DNA from: Verrucomicrobiota bacterium
Lineage (GTDB): Bacteria > Verrucomicrobiota > Verrucomicrobiia > Verrucomicrobiales > DEV007
DNA: 64,000 nucleotides
Assembly (NCBI GenBank): GCA_018970725.1
Contig: JAGWVU010000002.1
Coordinates: 1-64,000 of the forward strand
Reading direction: 5' to 3'
In this document: piece by piece, positions 19,424 to 27,759 of the stretch
Numbering within the stretch: position 1 is the stretch's first letter
Layout of the letters: each line of letters starts with the position of its first letter
The notes under the pieces: generated by a model
Told to the model about the DNA's origin: nothing
Databases searched by the model: none
What the model saw: only the letters and a program-made list of their open reading frames with translations
Made by a program: the position numbers and the translations under genes

Positions 19424-20803
19424 TCAAACCCCTTTCATGCCCGGAAGACGCTGCTGTTCGATTAGCATCCGGATGATGTCGTCACTGCTGACCCCGGCCG
19501 CCTCCGCGTTGAACGTGGTCAGGACCCGGTGCCGGAGCACGGGAAAGGCCACCGCCTGGATGTCCCCGGTGGTGACATGGTAGCGACCGTGGAGGATCGC
19601 GCGCGCCTTGGCCGCAAGCACCAGGTAAATCCCAGCCCGGGGTCCGGCGCCCCAGGAGACCATTTCCCGGACGAAATCGGGCGCTTCGGGTTGCTTCGGC
19701 CGGGTCGCACGGGCCAGACTGGCGGCGTAAGCCACGACTCCGTCCGCCACCGGGACGCGGCGGACGACTTCCTGGAGCCGGAGCACATCCGCCGCGCTGA
19801 GCTGGCGGGTCGGATGGGCCGAATAGGTGCTCGTGACCCTTTTGATGATGAGTTGTTCCTCCTCCGCGGTGGGATACCCGACCCGGATGTTGAAGATGAA
19901 CCGGTCCAATTGCGCCTCGGGCAACGGATAGGTCCCCTCCTGCTCGATCGGATTCTGGGTGGCCAGAACGAAGAAGGGACGGGGCAGCTCATGGGTGGCT
20001 TCCCCGATGGTGACATGCCGCTCCTGCATCGCCTCCAGCAGCGCCGCCTGGGTCTTGGGCGGGGTCCGGTTGATCTCGTCCGCCAAAACCATGTTGGCGA
20101 AGATGGGGCCATGCACGAAACGGTAGGCGCGCCCGCCCGTGGTCCGGTCTTGCTCGAGCACCTCCGTGCCGGTGATGTCCGCCGGCATCAGGTCCGGGGT
20201 GAACTGGATCCGCTTGAAGGACAGCTCGAGAACGTTACTGATGGTGCTCACCAAGAGCGTCTTGGCCAGCCCGGGGACCCCCACCAAAAGCGCGTGGGAC
20301 TTGCAGAAGATGGCCATCAACACTTCCTCGATGACCTCATGCTGGCCGACGATGACCTGGCTGATCTCCGCGACCAACCGCTCGTAGGTGGCCCGCAGTT
20401 CGTCGATCGTGGCCTTGTCTCCGGCGGAAAGCTCGGTCTGGGCCGGCACTTCCTGCCGCATGGCCGCCCGCAGCGTCGGGGCCGGGCCCGCGGGGGGAAG
20501 GGAAGGCGCCTCCGCCGCGGAGAGCCGGAACCGGAAGGCGGCGGTGCCCAGCCGGACCAAATCCCCCTGGGCCAGTTGCGTCTCGCGCACCGGCTGCTCA
20601 TTGACCGTGGTTCCCTGTTTGCTGCGAAGGTCCCGGAGAACCCAATTCCCGCGTTCGTGCTGCAGGGTGAGGTGCTTGGGTGAGACCCCCTCGTCGGCCA
20701 CTTGAAGTTCACAGCGGTCGCTCGAACCGAGCGTGGCTCCGAGGGCATCAAGCTCGAAGGTCTGGCCTTGGAGGGATCCCTCCAAAAACTGGATGGTGGG
20801 CAT
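19424..20803 (-). CDS. MoxR-type AAA+ ATPase with N-terminal FHA domain
   Basis: A 459-residue protein. Residues 1 to about 95 form an FHA domain (GSSDRCELQVAD, then SPKHLTLQHERGNWVLRDLR and the Gly-Thr-Thr-Val-Asn turn), the phosphothreonine-binding fold. After a Pro/Ala linker comes a MoxR AAA+ ATPase with Walker A GVPGLAKT (about 174-182) and Walker B LADEINRTPPKTQAALLEA (about 238). MoxR proteins act as chaperone-like remodelers with DUF58 and VWA partners. Classical MoxR proteins are about 320-350 residues and lack FHA, so phospho-dependent recruitment is likely. It is first in its operon. Confidence 0.9.
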   Translation of the reverse strand: MPTIQFLEGSLQGQTFELDALGATLGSSDRCELQVADEGVSPKHLTLQHERGNWVLRDLRSKQGTTVNEQPVRETQLAQGDLVRLGTAAFRFRLSAAEAPSLPPAGPAPTLRAAMRQEVPAQTELSAGDKATIDELRATYERLVAEISQVIVGQHEVIEEVLMAIFCKSHALLVGVPGLAKTLLVSTISNVLELSFKRIQFTPDLMPADITGTEVLEQDRTTGGRAYRFVHGPIFANMVLADEINRTPPKTQAALLEAMQERHVTIGEATHELPRPFFVLATQNPIEQEGTYPLPEAQLDRFIFNIRVGYPTAEEEQLIIKRVTSTYSAHPTRQLSAADVLRLQEVVRRVPVADGVVAYAASLARATRPKQPEAPDFVREMVSWGAGPRAGIYLVLAAKARAILHGRYHVTTGDIQAVAFPVLRHRVLTTFNAEAAGVSSDDIIRMLIEQQRLPGMKGV

Positions 20804-20919
20804 GGCGGCGGGCGGCTGGGGACTGCAAAGGTTGGAGAACGGACCTGCGGTTAGAGGGGGCCCGTGTCCCGGCGTTCAATCCCCGCGCGTTCCAGCGCGG
20901 CATTTCTCCATGGGGCTTC

Positions 20920-23900
20920 TCAGGGTTCACCGAGGTCCCGCGTTCCCTGGAACGCCGGGCCGCCGGCGCCGACATATCCGTGGCTGGCTCCGCCCTCGTC
21001 CGAAGTGACCCAGAAGGCGTAAAGCGCGCCCTTGCCGAGATGGAAGCGGAATCGGATCGGCATCCCGGCGAAGGCCGCAAGATCCGCGCGCCCGGTCCAC
21101 CCGATCCGACGCTTGGTCGAGTCCACGGTCTGGGGCGGAGACTCCGCAAGGAGTTTTCCTTCCTCATCCAGCACTTCCACCCGCACCTCGCCATCCAGGT
21201 TCATGAAGAGATGTTTCCCTTGGAATTTGACCGGGCGCGTCGTCAGCCGGCCGGGCCCATCGAGACTCGCGAACCCGTCGCGGCGCAGGGTAGCCAGACC
21301 GATGCCAGCCCCGCTATACATCCCGCGCCGGCCATCCGGGGCGAGACCGGAAAAGCCGCAATACGGAAACACGAGCGCGTCATCGAGGATCACCATCACG
21401 CCCGCCGTCCCGTGCAGGTAGGCGCGATCCCAGGCTCCGTCGACCCGTGATCCCCGGAGGAAGCCGCGGCGATCCGGGCGATCCCAGTGAAAGCCGTCGC
21501 GGCTGAAGCCCAATTCGAGATCCGTCAACTTGGGGAAACCGCCTTGGGAGCAAATCCCGTTTTCCGGTCCGCGATGGATGGCGTGGAGACCGATCATGAG
21601 GCTCTCGTAAGCGACCGCGTTCAAGGTGTAGAGTTGTGGCGCGTCCCCCGCCCCGGGATAGCCGCCCAGGGGTTCGGGCGCATCCAGACGGTCGGCGCCC
21701 GTCCAATACACGTCCCGTTGCCAGTCTCCGCCCTGGAGGAAGTCGTCGCTCTCGAAGTAAAAGCGGCTGCGTCCGCGCGAGGTTCCCCTCTTGATGCTGA
21801 AGACCCACTTGCCGCGGAACGGATTGTGGAAAAACGAGCAATAGTCTCCCGCCGCGGAGGTGGTCGGCACCGCGTCCGACCACGTCTTGCCGTCCGAGAC
21901 TTGCAACGAGTGGTGGAATCCCGGGGGCCGCTGTGCCACGGGGACATGCTCCCAGCAGGTCAGGTATTTCAGGCGCTCCTCCGGGGTCCTGGCGTTCAGA
22001 TCCAGCCAGACGCAGTTGTCCGAGCCGCCCCCGGCCGGCCGCGGTCCCGTCCAGCGCAAGCCCTCCGGCAGGAGTTCCCCCTGACGCGTCCAGGTCTTCA
22101 GGTCCGGACTCGTCGCCAGCGAAAACGGCCCGCGCCATCCGGCGGTGTAAAAGAGCTGGAACCGGCGTTCTCCCGGATCGAAGAACAGCCCGCCATGCCC
22201 GAGGTAGGTCACCGCCCCGTTGGCCGGCTCGCCACCCCCCGTGGAGGAACCCAGCTCGCGCGGCGTCTCCGCCCGGAACACCGGGTTGCCCCCGAACTTC
22301 TCCGCCTGATGGAAGGTCCGCCGGAGCGTGGTCTCCTCGATCAGAAAATCGTCCGTGAACAACTGGCGGCCGACGTCGATCGGGATGACCGGTGGTGGAT
22401 CCCGCAGATACGGCACCGGCATCGGCTCGGCCGAGTCCGGTTCGCGGTGATCCGGGGGCCAGACCTTCGGCAGCACGATTCCGTTCGGGAGCGTCTCGCC
22501 GTCGTTGGCGGCCCAGGGGCCCGGGGGCGCCGCTTCCCGGCCGGCGAGTTCGGCGCCTGGACCCGCGATCAATACGACCATCTTGGCGAAGCGGAGCCGC
22601 TCGCCGGCCCCGGCCTCTTTGCGGTAGAGGGTCACGCGATTGATCTCGCCGGGAAAGAGTTGGGTTTCGGTGCCCTCAACCTTCGTGAAGCCGGCCCTCA
22701 GCAACGCCGCCTCCTGGCTGGCGGCTCCGGGGCGCGGAGTCGGACTGAGCGCGAACAGCGTTCCGGCCCGCTTCACCTCCACCTCGGTTTTCTCAATACC
22801 GGTGCGATGGAAAGGCAGATCCCGGACGGCATCGGGCAGCGCGGCGATGACGTATTCGCGGTCCGTGAAGAGCTTCACTCCGGGCTTCATCAGGGCCGGC
22901 GGCGGCGGTGGCGGCGCGGGCCACCGGATGCGCTGAAGGCCTTTTTGCGCTTCGAATTCCCCGGTTGTTTCCAGCTTGCCGAACATGATCCGGTCGGAGG
23001 ACCCGCCGTGATCGCTTTGGGTCACGCTGAGCCAGATCGTTCCCTCATGCTCGTGAAACGTGGGATATTGGAACGAGTGCGGGGTCTCGAACCGGTATTT
23101 GCGTTGCCAGGTTTTGCCGTCGCGGGAAATGTCCACGTTGAAGACGCTGCGGTTGCAGTTCCCGATCCTCGTATTCTCCTGCCAGCCGAGATAATAGACC
23201 CCGCCGAATCGGTCGAAGGTCGGTTTGGAGTTCAGTCCGTTGGGGACGAAGGGCTTCGGCTCCGCGACGGTCCAGGTTTTGCCGTCCCGGCTCGTGGTGA
23301 AATGGTAGTTCCCCGAGTCGTCGCGGCAGATGGCCATCCACGTGCCATCCGGCAGGCGATTCACCGCGGACTCGCTGAGCTGGCGGCTCAATGGTTCGTT
23401 GTAGTGGCCGATGACTTCGAACGTGGCGTAGTCGTCTTGCAAGACCGCCAAGGCGTTCTGTTTCCCCGGGAAATTGTTGAGCGCCACGTGGATCCGGCCG
23501 TCGAACTCCTTGAACGAATCAAAGATATAGAGGCCGTTGTTCACCGCCGGTTTCGTGAAGCCCCGGGCCGCGGCGTCGGCATGGAAATGACGCGGCTCCA
23601 TGTCAAAGGTGCCGGCCGACGTCTTCAGGCGGGCCTTGTGGATCTCCGGCGCGAAGGCGTTCGCGCGCAGATCGAAATCGCGATACCAGGTCACCGCTTG
23701 TTCCCTGGCGGGCTGGCTGCAAAAATAGGTGCGCAAGGTGTGCTCGTCCTTGCGGATGACGCGCGGGACGAAGATCTCGGCATTGGGCAGGGTGACATTG
23801 GCAAATCGCTCGCCCGCCTTCGCCAGAGGATAGGTTTTCTCCACCCGCAGGGTCTTCAGGTTCACCACCGTGAGCACGCAATACATCGCCGCCCCCGCCC

Positions 23901-25179
23901 CGTGCCCCGGCTCAAGGTCGTTGTCGTGCTCCACGATATAGGCCCGCTCTCCCACGCAAACGAACTCCGCGTCGTGCGCTCCTTTGGCCTGCGGCGGGGT
24001 GACGCGGATGAGCCGACCCATCACCCGATCACCCGCCAGCGCCGGATCCCAGCCCCGGGGCACGAGGGACGGCTTGTCGAGCCGGTTCACCACTTGCTTC
24101 AACCTGACCGCGCCCGAAACATCCCGGCCGGCCCGGACATCCTCCTCCTTGAAGGTGGCCAAAAGGATCTCCCCCGCCCCGCCGCGATCGCGGTCGTAGG
24201 TGATCCGGATCAACCCGTCCCGGTCCTCAGCTCCGTCGGGATAGGAAACGCCCGCCCGTTCATCGAGCAGGAGTCCGTCGTTCCACGTCGCGCCATCGTC
24301 GGTGGAGAGCCTCGCCGTGAGGTGGCTGCGCCCGCTGAACCGGTGGTGATTCACCAGCAACAGATTGCCCGAGGCCAGCCTGCGGATGAAAAACCGCGAG
24401 CCGGGGCTGGCGATTTCGCTGGGCCGGCCGGCGCTCCAGGTGCGACCCTTGTCGGCGGAATGGCTCTGCCACAGCACGCCGGCGCTCGTGCGGATCAGCA
24501 TCCAGAGCCGGCCGTCTTTCAGCTCGACGATCATGTTTTCCAAGGCCCATGGCCTCGATTTGACGGCACCGTGCAACTTCCAGATTTTGCCCTCGTCGGT
24601 GGAGATCCCCACCCCGTGCAAAGTGGGCTCCTGACGGTCGTCGTAGCCGGTGCTCCACGCGTGGACCGGGTTGCGGGCCAGCGTCACCGGCATTACCCAC
24701 TCCCCGGACGAAAGCACCGTGACCTTGTTCATCCGGAAGGCGAAGGGCACGTCATAACCCACCCGGAACTCCGCCCCGAAGACCGGCCTCTCCGCGTCCG
24801 GCTCCGCACAAATCCGCGCCCGGACGTCGTGCTGCGCCGTGTCCTTGTTCCCGCGGTTGAAAATATACCAGAGCCTTCCCTTGGGATCGATCCAGAGCGT
24901 CGGGTCGTAACAGCGGCTGCCGTCCACCGGCGCCGCCATCACCTGCGGCGCGTTGAAGGTCTTCGCGCCGTCATCGCTCCAGCAGAGCAAGACCTCGTTC
25001 TCCGGAGCCGGTTCCTTCGGCCCGCCCGAGAACCAGGAGAGGAAGACCCGCCCGCCCGCGCTCCGTTCCAGCCCCGGGATTCCCTGCCACACGCGGTCAG
25101 GATCGGCCGGACGCTCCGCCCGCGCCACCGGGGAGGAGAGGGCAGCGAGGCATCCGCAGAGAATGAGGAGGTGTTTCAT
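20920..25179 (-). CDS. Very large secreted sialidase-like multi-propeller protein
   Basis: 1419 residues from the ATG that begins signal peptide MKHLLILCGCLAALSSPVARA; the longer in-frame start has no signal. Region 1 (about 25-390) is a sialidase/BNR propeller with Asp-box-like SADKGRTWS and STDDGATWN. Region 2 (about 400-800) has further SRDGKTWTV and SRDGKTWQR boxes. Region 3 (about 930-1419) starts DVGRQLFTDDFLIEE, a sequence typical of GH32/GH43-like five-blade propellers of Planctomycetes and Verrucomicrobia. It is probably an extracellular or periplasmic glycan-degrading enzyme; the exact substrate is unknown. It is divergent from a LacI regulator that likely controls it. Confidence 0.8.
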   Translation of the reverse strand: MKHLLILCGCLAALSSPVARAERPADPDRVWQGIPGLERSAGGRVFLSWFSGGPKEPAPENEVLLCWSDDGAKTFNAPQVMAAPVDGSRCYDPTLWIDPKGRLWYIFNRGNKDTAQHDVRARICAEPDAERPVFGAEFRVGYDVPFAFRMNKVTVLSSGEWVMPVTLARNPVHAWSTGYDDRQEPTLHGVGISTDEGKIWKLHGAVKSRPWALENMIVELKDGRLWMLIRTSAGVLWQSHSADKGRTWSAGRPSEIASPGSRFFIRRLASGNLLLVNHHRFSGRSHLTARLSTDDGATWNDGLLLDERAGVSYPDGAEDRDGLIRITYDRDRGGAGEILLATFKEEDVRAGRDVSGAVRLKQVVNRLDKPSLVPRGWDPALAGDRVMGRLIRVTPPQAKGAHDAEFVCVGERAYIVEHDNDLEPGHGAGAAMYCVLTVVNLKTLRVEKTYPLAKAGERFANVTLPNAEIFVPRVIRKDEHTLRTYFCSQPAREQAVTWYRDFDLRANAFAPEIHKARLKTSAGTFDMEPRHFHADAAARGFTKPAVNNGLYIFDSFKEFDGRIHVALNNFPGKQNALAVLQDDYATFEVIGHYNEPLSRQLSESAVNRLPDGTWMAICRDDSGNYHFTTSRDGKTWTVAEPKPFVPNGLNSKPTFDRFGGVYYLGWQENTRIGNCNRSVFNVDISRDGKTWQRKYRFETPHSFQYPTFHEHEGTIWLSVTQSDHGGSSDRIMFGKLETTGEFEAQKGLQRIRWPAPPPPPPALMKPGVKLFTDREYVIAALPDAVRDLPFHRTGIEKTEVEVKRAGTLFALSPTPRPGAASQEAALLRAGFTKVEGTETQLFPGEINRVTLYRKEAGAGERLRFAKMVVLIAGPGAELAGREAAPPGPWAANDGETLPNGIVLPKVWPPDHREPDSAEPMPVPYLRDPPPVIPIDVGRQLFTDDFLIEETTLRRTFHQAEKFGGNPVFRAETPRELGSSTGGGEPANGAVTYLGHGGLFFDPGERRFQLFYTAGWRGPFSLATSPDLKTWTRQGELLPEGLRWTGPRPAGGGSDNCVWLDLNARTPEERLKYLTCWEHVPVAQRPPGFHHSLQVSDGKTWSDAVPTTSAAGDYCSFFHNPFRGKWVFSIKRGTSRGRSRFYFESDDFLQGGDWQRDVYWTGADRLDAPEPLGGYPGAGDAPQLYTLNAVAYESLMIGLHAIHRGPENGICSQGGFPKLTDLELGFSRDGFHWDRPDRRGFLRGSRVDGAWDRAYLHGTAGVMVILDDALVFPYCGFSGLAPDGRRGMYSGAGIGLATLRRDGFASLDGPGRLTTRPVKFQGKHLFMNLDGEVRVEVLDEEGKLLAESPPQTVDSTKRRIGWTGRADLAAFAGMPIRFRFHLGKGALYAFWVTSDEGGASHGYVGAGGPAFQGTRDLGEP

Positions 25180-25226
25180 GGGAGCGGAGAATATCGCCGC
25201 CGCCTCCGTTGGAACAGTCCGCTTTT

Positions 25227-25241
25227 GTGTTATCGTAACAC
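25227..25241. promoter_or_regulatory. Perfect palindrome, candidate LacI-type operator
   Basis: GTGTTATCGTAACAC is a 6-3-6 perfect inverted repeat in the 64-base gap between the divergent sialidase-like and LacI-family genes. Position, symmetry and size fit an operator for the adjacent regulator. Its centre is about 55 bases upstream of the exoenzyme start and 10 bases upstream of the regulator start, so binding could repress both. Confidence 0.65.
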
Positions 25242-25243
25242 GC

Positions 25244-26290
25244 TTGAACCCGAAACCCCCGGCCACGCTCAAGGACATCGCCCTCGCGGCCGGGGTGTCC
25301 TCCATGACCGTTTCCCGCGTGCTTCGCGGATCACCGAAGGTCAGGGAAGCGACGAGGGCCCGCGTGGAAGCGGCCGCCAGACGGCTCAACTACCAGCCGG
25401 ACCCGCACTTCACGCGCATGATGCAGCTCGTCCGGGGGAGAAAACAGGGCCGGGTGCGGGCGGTCATCGCCGTCATCCGCGAGCATGTGCCGGAAGATCA
25501 TTTGCTGGGTGATTCCTACCAATACGTGCCCATCGAGCCGATCCGGGCCAGGGCGCACGGCCACGGCTACGCCGTCGAGGAATTCACCCTCGGCAAAGAC
25601 GGGCTGACCCCGGAGAAACTGCAGAAAGTCCTCCACGCCCGGGGGTGTGAGGGGGTCATCGTCTCGCCTCAAAGCGTCCGGCTCCCCTGCGCGGAACTCG
25701 ACTACGCGCCTTTTGCGGCCGTGGCCTTTGGCTACGCGATGAGGGAACCCGCCCTGCACATGACGGCGGGAAACATGACCCTGGGCATCCAGACCGCCGT
25801 TGCGGAGTTGGTCGCACGGGGTTACCGGCGGATTGGCGTGGCGGTCACCCGTTGGATCGTCAACCGTTCACAATTCGGCTACAGCGGCGGGCTGTTCCAC
25901 TGGCAACAGGAAATCCCGCCGCGGAACCGGGTGCCGTTGCTCCTGATGCCGCACAACGACCTCCGGCTGGGATTCGACGCCTTTGCCACCTGGATGAGCA
26001 CCCATGAGCCGGACGCCCTCATCTCGTTCGACACCCACATTCCGGGATGGCTCGAGCGCCTTGGGCTCAAGATCCCGCGGGACATCGGCTTCGTGGTCCA
26101 CGATTGGATCCCGCGGATGCGCGCCTTCGCCGGCATCTACCAGCGCCGGGAACACCTGGCGGCGGCGGCGGTGGATTTGGTGGTCACCCAACTCTCCCAA
26201 CACGAGCACGGGGTGCCGGAAGTGCCCCGGCAAATCATGATCCCCCCGCAATGGGTCGATGGCCCGAGCGTGCGTTCCGCGAACCCATGA
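25244..26290 (+). CDS. LacI-family transcriptional regulator
   Basis: A 348-residue protein with an N-terminal helix-turn-helix (ATLKDIALAAGVSSMTVSRV, then RVEAAARRLNYQPD), followed by a periplasmic-binding-protein-like ligand domain. The start is taken as TTG at 25244, five residues before the helix-turn-helix. The upstream in-frame ATG at 25178 would place the palindrome inside the coding region and overlap the divergent start codon. The C-terminal PRQIMIPPQWVDG is typical of Verrucomicrobial members. Probable role: repression of the divergent exoenzyme gene until a glycan-derived inducer appears. Confidence 0.88.
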   Translation: MNPKPPATLKDIALAAGVSSMTVSRVLRGSPKVREATRARVEAAARRLNYQPDPHFTRMMQLVRGRKQGRVRAVIAVIREHVPEDHLLGDSYQYVPIEPIRARAHGHGYAVEEFTLGKDGLTPEKLQKVLHARGCEGVIVSPQSVRLPCAELDYAPFAAVAFGYAMREPALHMTAGNMTLGIQTAVAELVARGYRRIGVAVTRWIVNRSQFGYSGGLFHWQQEIPPRNRVPLLLMPHNDLRLGFDAFATWMSTHEPDALISFDTHIPGWLERLGLKIPRDIGFVVHDWIPRMRAFAGIYQRREHLAAAAVDLVVTQLSQHEHGVPEVPRQIMIPPQWVDGPSVRSANP

Positions 26291-26406
26291 CCGAAAGCTC
26301 CGTCCCCTGACTCTCAGGCTCCAAAACCCTTGACGGAAGAGTCGGGAATCGTTGGGTTTCGGTTGTGTGGCAGACCGGCCCCTGCCGCCCGTTGAGTCCC
26401 CAACCT

Positions 26407-26431
26407 CCCGCGCCGATCGGTGACGCGCGGG
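26407..26431 (+). terminator. GC-rich hairpin downstream of the LacI gene
   Basis: CCCGCGC (26407-26413) pairs perfectly with GCGCGGG (26425-26431) across an 11-base loop. There is no T-run, so it could be a weak or Rho-type terminator or a structured leader of the RND operon. Confidence 0.3.
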
Positions 26432-26543
26432 CGGGAGAGCGGAAGCGCCGACGCCCCCCCGGAAGGGTCATGAAAAATCCCCTCCAAAGGCGATAGGAAT
26501 GCGATTCCGCTTGTGATTAAGTAAGGGCCAAATCATCTCGAAG

Positions 26544-27707
26544 ATGCTGACTGTCGCAACTTGCAACTCCCTCTTCATCGTCGGCCTGCTGGCGCTGACC
26601 ACCCCGCGCCTTTGCCTTGGCAACGACGGCAAGGAATCGAAAAAGCCCGAAAAGCACGCGGAACACGCGGAGCACGAGGAGGAAGTCGAACTCGTCGCCA
26701 CGAGCCCGAAGTCCACGGACGTCACGATCACCCAGCCATACGTCTGCCAGATCCATGCGCGGCGTCACATTGAAATCCGCGCCTTGGTCGAGGGCTATCT
26801 GGAGGAAGTCAAGGTCAAGGAAGGCCAGATGGTGCAGCAAGGGGAGGTGATCTTCCAGCTCTACCCACCCCTTTACGAAGCCAAATTGGCCGCGGCCCAA
26901 GCGGAAGCGCTGCGCGCCCAGGTCGAATACGACAACACCATGAACCTGTTCGGCAAGGGGGTCGTTTCGGAACAGGAAGTGAAACTGAAAAAGGCCGAAC
27001 TGGCCAAAGCCGAGGCGGAAGTGAAGCTGGCGCAGGCCGAGTTGGGCTTTGCCTCGATCAAGGCCCCATTCCCCGGCCTCATCGACCGCCAGTATCAACA
27101 ACAGGGCAGCCTCGTCAAAGAAGAGGACCTCCTCACCAGCCTGTCCGATACCAGCGTCATGTGGGTCTATTTCAACGTCCCCGAGGCCCGCTACTTTGAA
27201 TTCCTCGCAATTCAGGGCAAGACGACGGACCGCTCCCGCATCGAACTGAAAAACTCGACCATCGAGCTGCGCCTTGCCGACGGCAACACTTTCAACCACA
27301 ATCCCGGCAACTCCGTCACGGTCGAAGGTCAGTTCAACAACGAGACCGGAAACATTCCCTTCCGGGCCGATTTTCCCAATCCCGATGGCGTGCTCCGTCA
27401 TGGCCAGACAGGCACCATTCTGATTCACCGCAATCTGCAAAAGGCCATCGTCATCCCGCAACGCGCGACGTTCGAGATTCTGGACAAGCAGTTCGTGTGG
27501 CGCATCGATGAACACGATGTCGTCCATCAACAACCCATCGCCATCGCCCACGAACTGGAGGACGTTTTTGTTCTCAAGGAAGGTCTCTCGCTGGAGGACA
27601 AGTTTATCCTCGACGGCGTGCGTCATGTTCACGAAGGGCAGAAGGTCAAATACGACTTCCACAAGCCGGACGAAGTGTTGACGCATCAGAAGTTCCACGC
27701 GGAATAA
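26544..27707 (+). CDS. RND efflux periplasmic adaptor
   Basis: A 387-residue membrane fusion protein of the AcrA/MexA type. It has an N-terminal export signal (about 1-26), then a charged His/Glu-rich stretch (KHAEHAEHEEEVEL) before the lipoyl motif RALVEGYLEEVKVKEG. A helical hairpin around 110-150 precedes the second lipoyl half FPGLIDRQYQQQGSLVKEED, and a beta-barrel with RHGQTGTILI follows. It is first in the adaptor, pump, channel operon. The acidic/His stretch might bind metal, but the pump subfamily looks like hydrophobe/amphiphile efflux. Confidence 0.93.
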   Translation: MLTVATCNSLFIVGLLALTTPRLCLGNDGKESKKPEKHAEHAEHEEEVELVATSPKSTDVTITQPYVCQIHARRHIEIRALVEGYLEEVKVKEGQMVQQGEVIFQLYPPLYEAKLAAAQAEALRAQVEYDNTMNLFGKGVVSEQEVKLKKAELAKAEAEVKLAQAELGFASIKAPFPGLIDRQYQQQGSLVKEEDLLTSLSDTSVMWVYFNVPEARYFEFLAIQGKTTDRSRIELKNSTIELRLADGNTFNHNPGNSVTVEGQFNNETGNIPFRADFPNPDGVLRHGQTGTILIHRNLQKAIVIPQRATFEILDKQFVWRIDEHDVVHQQPIAIAHELEDVFVLKEGLSLEDKFILDGVRHVHEGQKVKYDFHKPDEVLTHQKFHAE

Positions 27708-27759
27708 GCATCCCATCCGACCCTCGACCCACTCGGAAAACCGGGAGACTTTCCACATC

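Noticed and set aside
21487-25512. A 1341-residue open frame on the plus strand
   Set aside because: It is antisense to the sialidase-like gene, with no recognisable domain or signal. The exoenzyme in the opposite frame has several domain hallmarks.
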